Positions 62,101-64,000 of a stretch of 64,000 bases of DNA are shown in pieces. Within the stretch, counting starts at the first letter, position 1, and every line of letters begins with the position of its first letter. The translations under genes were made by a program, and so were the position numbers. This DNA comes from Nocardioides conyzicola (GTDB taxonomy: Bacteria; Actinomycetota; Actinomycetes; Propionibacteriales; Nocardioidaceae), in the NCBI RefSeq assembly GCF_039543825.1, contig NZ_BAABKM010000002.1:2946133-3010132 (forward strand), written 5' to 3'. A model generated the notes under the pieces. The model saw only the letters and a list, made by a program, of their open reading frames with translations, searched no databases and was not told where the DNA came from.

Positions 62101-62232
62101 GTCGACAACGGCGACGGCACCGGGACGATCTCCGGGACCCCGACCGCCGCGGGCACCATCGTGGTGCGGGTGCGCGCCACCAACGAGGTCAGTCCGCAGG
62201 CCACCCACGACCTCACGGTCACGGTGGGCTGA
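59170..62232 (+). CDS. Secreted glycoside hydrolase family 3, beta-xylosidase-like, with Ig-like domain
   Basis: A 1020-residue secreted glycosidase. A Sec signal (residues 1-29) is followed by the GH3 N-terminal barrel, including NLARDPRWGRNDEAWSEDP and the nucleophile Asp307 in YFTSDCDAVY. The GH3 C-terminal sandwich contains VVVVAGTDGSTASEDHDR, and a fibronectin-like domain FGHGLGYSSFRFSDL begins near 680. The tail has an Ig-like and putative-Ig (He_PIG) domain, ending near LPAGLAFVDNGDGTGTISGTP. It may release xylose or similar from oligosaccharides. Regulation by the divergent ROK protein is likely. No anchor sequence was seen at the C-terminus. Confidence 0.9.
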   Translation: MVSSNRRRLGTILGLSLAGSALAATGVAATPAAGSPSASPASARAASRTSSPVYLDRSYSPAERAADLVSRMSLGEKAQQMNSSQAPALPRLGIAAWGWWNESNHGVNASTITPTGNATTLTNTTSYPSDLSMGSTWDPELVYREASLIGDEARDTAPDNRLNLDFYAPTVNLARDPRWGRNDEAWSEDPTLTARLAGQYVNGLQGQTTDGTLPDSAHGYYKAIATLKHYAANNSEVNRRNGSSDMDQRTLREYYTKQFADIVKSAHPGSIMSSYNEVNGVPAAASVQLMSDLARDTYGFDGYFTSDCDAVYEIQAGHHWQPPGASAPLDQYSRSAWAIAAGEDLDCNWGYHDQYSYGNTVPTAIAQKIKTETDTFNVGDVDTSLTRLFTARIETGEFDKENQVPWVRAARKRLGGATWTTSPDNNAVTETPERLAQAQQSAEQALVLLKNDKVAGTSLLPLSVPKKKAFKLAVVGYFAHPAQLFTGGYSSRQVNAGAANNVDAYTGIKEAVEARNPNAQVDFLPGVTGGTNASRLTTVDPDTLAKVGGYDAVVVVAGTDGSTASEDHDRTTTALPGAQAAMISQVEAANPRTVVYLQTVGSVDVRSFEQTSPALLWSSYLGQRQGPAIADVLLGTTNPSGHLPFTWYTDDSQLPAITDYAIRPSQSAPGRTYMYYTGKPSFAFGHGLGYSSFRFSDLKVAGGSVDASGTVTATAKVTNTGDVAGAATPQLYVTTPFASAAAERPAKRLLAFDRVVVKPGKTVKVHFSAPASQLAFLDEDNETMKVDQGTYGLQLAGAVDDVRQRASVRVTGRLGKVPTTVSVRPVQSGDVAADVAQRVAFDAGALIDPQVTLATDDEALHGYISKGRSTPLPAGTKIRYHSNRRDVVAVAQGGTVLRAVGSGVATVTVDAKLHGTTVSTTFVVNVAPLQITSAPTAAFTAGTAGTFTIATATTQSPTAQEVPSLSVKGKLPAGLAFVDNGDGTGTISGTPTAAGTIVVRVRATNEVSPQATHDLTVTVG

Positions 62233-62261
62233 GACGGCGAAACCCGCGCCGACTGCGTGCT

Positions 62262-62301
62262 CACTGACCGTTCCCCGAGCAATCTCGGGGAACGGTCAGT
62301 G
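62262..62301. terminator. 18-bp perfect hairpin between GH3 and sdhB
   Basis: CACTGACCGTTCCCCGAG (62262-62279) is perfectly complementary to 62284-62301 across the loop CAAT. The right arm includes the sdhB stop codon (62296-62298), so the stem starts inside the coding region. It is placed to terminate both convergent genes. Confidence 0.8.
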
Positions 62302-63035
62302 GCCGTGGCGCATGGCCTGGTGCAGGTCCCAGTTGAGGCGGGAGATCACGTCGAGCGGGATCTCCTTGGGGCAGGCGGCGGTGCACTCGCCGATGTTCGT
62401 GCAGCCACCGAAGCCCTCGGCGTCGTGCTGGGCGACCATGTCGACGACGCGGGAGTCCCGCTCCGGCTGGCCCTGGGGGAGCTCGCCGAGGTGGGTGATC
62501 TTGGCGCCCATGAAGAGGGAGGCGGAGCCGTTGGGGCAGGCGGCGACGCAGGCGCCGCAGCCGATGCAGGTGGCCACGTTGAAGGCGCGTACGGCGTCCT
62601 CGCGGGGGACCGGCACGGAGTGGGCCTCGGGGGCGGAGCCGGTGTTGACGGAGATGTAGCCGCCGGCCTGGATGATCCGGTCGAAGGCGCCGCGGTCGAC
62701 GACGAGGTCCTTGACGACCGGGAAGGCGTCGGCGCGCCAGGGCTCGATGACGATCTCGTCGCCGTCCTTGAAGGACCGCATGTGCAGCTGGCAGGTCGTG
62801 GTGACCTCGGGGCCGTGGGCCTCGCCGTTGATCATCAGGCCGCACATGCCGCAGATGCCCTCGCGACAGTCGGAGTCGAACGCGACCGGGTCCTCGCCCT
62901 TGCCGTTGAGCTCCTCGTTGAGGACGTCGAGCATCTCGAGGAAGGACATGTCCTCCGAGACGCCGTCGAGCTCGTAGGTGTGCATCGCGCCCTTCGACGC
63001 GGCGTCCGGCTGGCGCCAGATCTTGAGGGTGACCT

Positions 63036-63039
<4 letters not shown>
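62296..63039 (-). CDS. sdhB: Succinate dehydrogenase/fumarate reductase iron-sulfur subunit
   Basis: A 247-residue SdhB passing electrons from the flavoprotein to the quinone. The [2Fe-2S] ligands are Cys58, Cys63, Cys66 ([12 protein letters not shown]) and Cys83. The [4Fe-4S] and [3Fe-4S] clusters use [12 protein letters not shown] (about 157-168) and [12 protein letters not shown] (near 214-225). It overlaps sdhA by 4 nt. The sdhC/D membrane subunit presumably lies upstream beyond sdhA. Confidence 0.97.

Positions 63040-64000
<961 letters not shown>

Noticed and set aside
59272..62208. 978-residue minus-strand open frame
   Set aside because: It lies exactly antisense to the GH3 gene, is rich in Gly/Arg/Val/Asp and has no recognisable domain. 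Such frames arise from third-position GC bias.

Overview
The window reads as chromosomal DNA of a high-GC actinobacterium, most likely Nocardioides or a close relative. This is inferred from the strong G/C third-position bias, the many GTG starts, the monomeric NADP-isocitrate dehydrogenase, and conserved actinobacterial neighbours (sucCD, a DUF6350-type membrane protein, purN, purH, folD with a DUF3017 gene; trpS near yihY and an SCO4848-type membrane protein). No rRNA, tRNA, CRISPR array or insertion sequence was seen.

Region 1 (1-20.7 kb) is core metabolism. sucC-sucD is followed by two envelope-sensing sigma-factor modules, one split into two overlapping genes and one fused into a single membrane protein. 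Next come a multi-pass membrane protein, purN, a ZTP riboswitch, purH, folD, a DUF3017 gene, mdh, a lipoprotein, an aquaporin with an unusual tail, monomeric icd, an MFS exporter, trpS, a 2H phosphoesterase, yihY and an SCO4848-type gene. Several junctions carry long perfect hairpins built from related arms.

Region 2 (20.7-34.8 kb) is carbohydrate catabolism. A LacI-family regulator precedes a binding protein, two permeases and an AXE1-type esterase, with no ATPase gene. A second unit has an acyl-CoA ligase and TetR gene divergent from a complete ribose-type ABC transporter, followed by an SDR dehydrogenase and an SMP-30 lactonase-like gene.

Region 3 (34.8-47.4 kb) is mixed: a DUF1801-like protein, RNase J, three small stress or redox enzymes, a hydrolase lipoprotein, a SNF2-type helicase with two orphan genes behind it, an NADP-binding reductase, a DHA2 exporter with a divergent TetR, and a macrolide-type glycosyltransferase.

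Region 4 (about 47.4-57.8 kb) is an accessory island with less extreme GC, long gaps and orphan genes. It holds the most interesting content. A tightly packed trio encodes a nucleoside-phosphorylase-fold enzyme, a NACHT/STAND-like NTPase with a helical-repeat C-terminus, and a minimal CCA-adding-enzyme-type nucleotidyltransferase. Next to it are two opposite-strand coiled-coil membrane proteins and an OLD-family ATPase-TOPRIM nuclease. Together these look like a defence island, and the trio is my candidate for an undescribed anti-phage system.

Region 5 (57.8-64 kb) has a ROK regulator divergent from a secreted GH3 glycosidase, then sdhB and the 3' part of sdhA running off the window. With sucCD, mdh and icd, the window carries a large share of the TCA cycle in scattered units.
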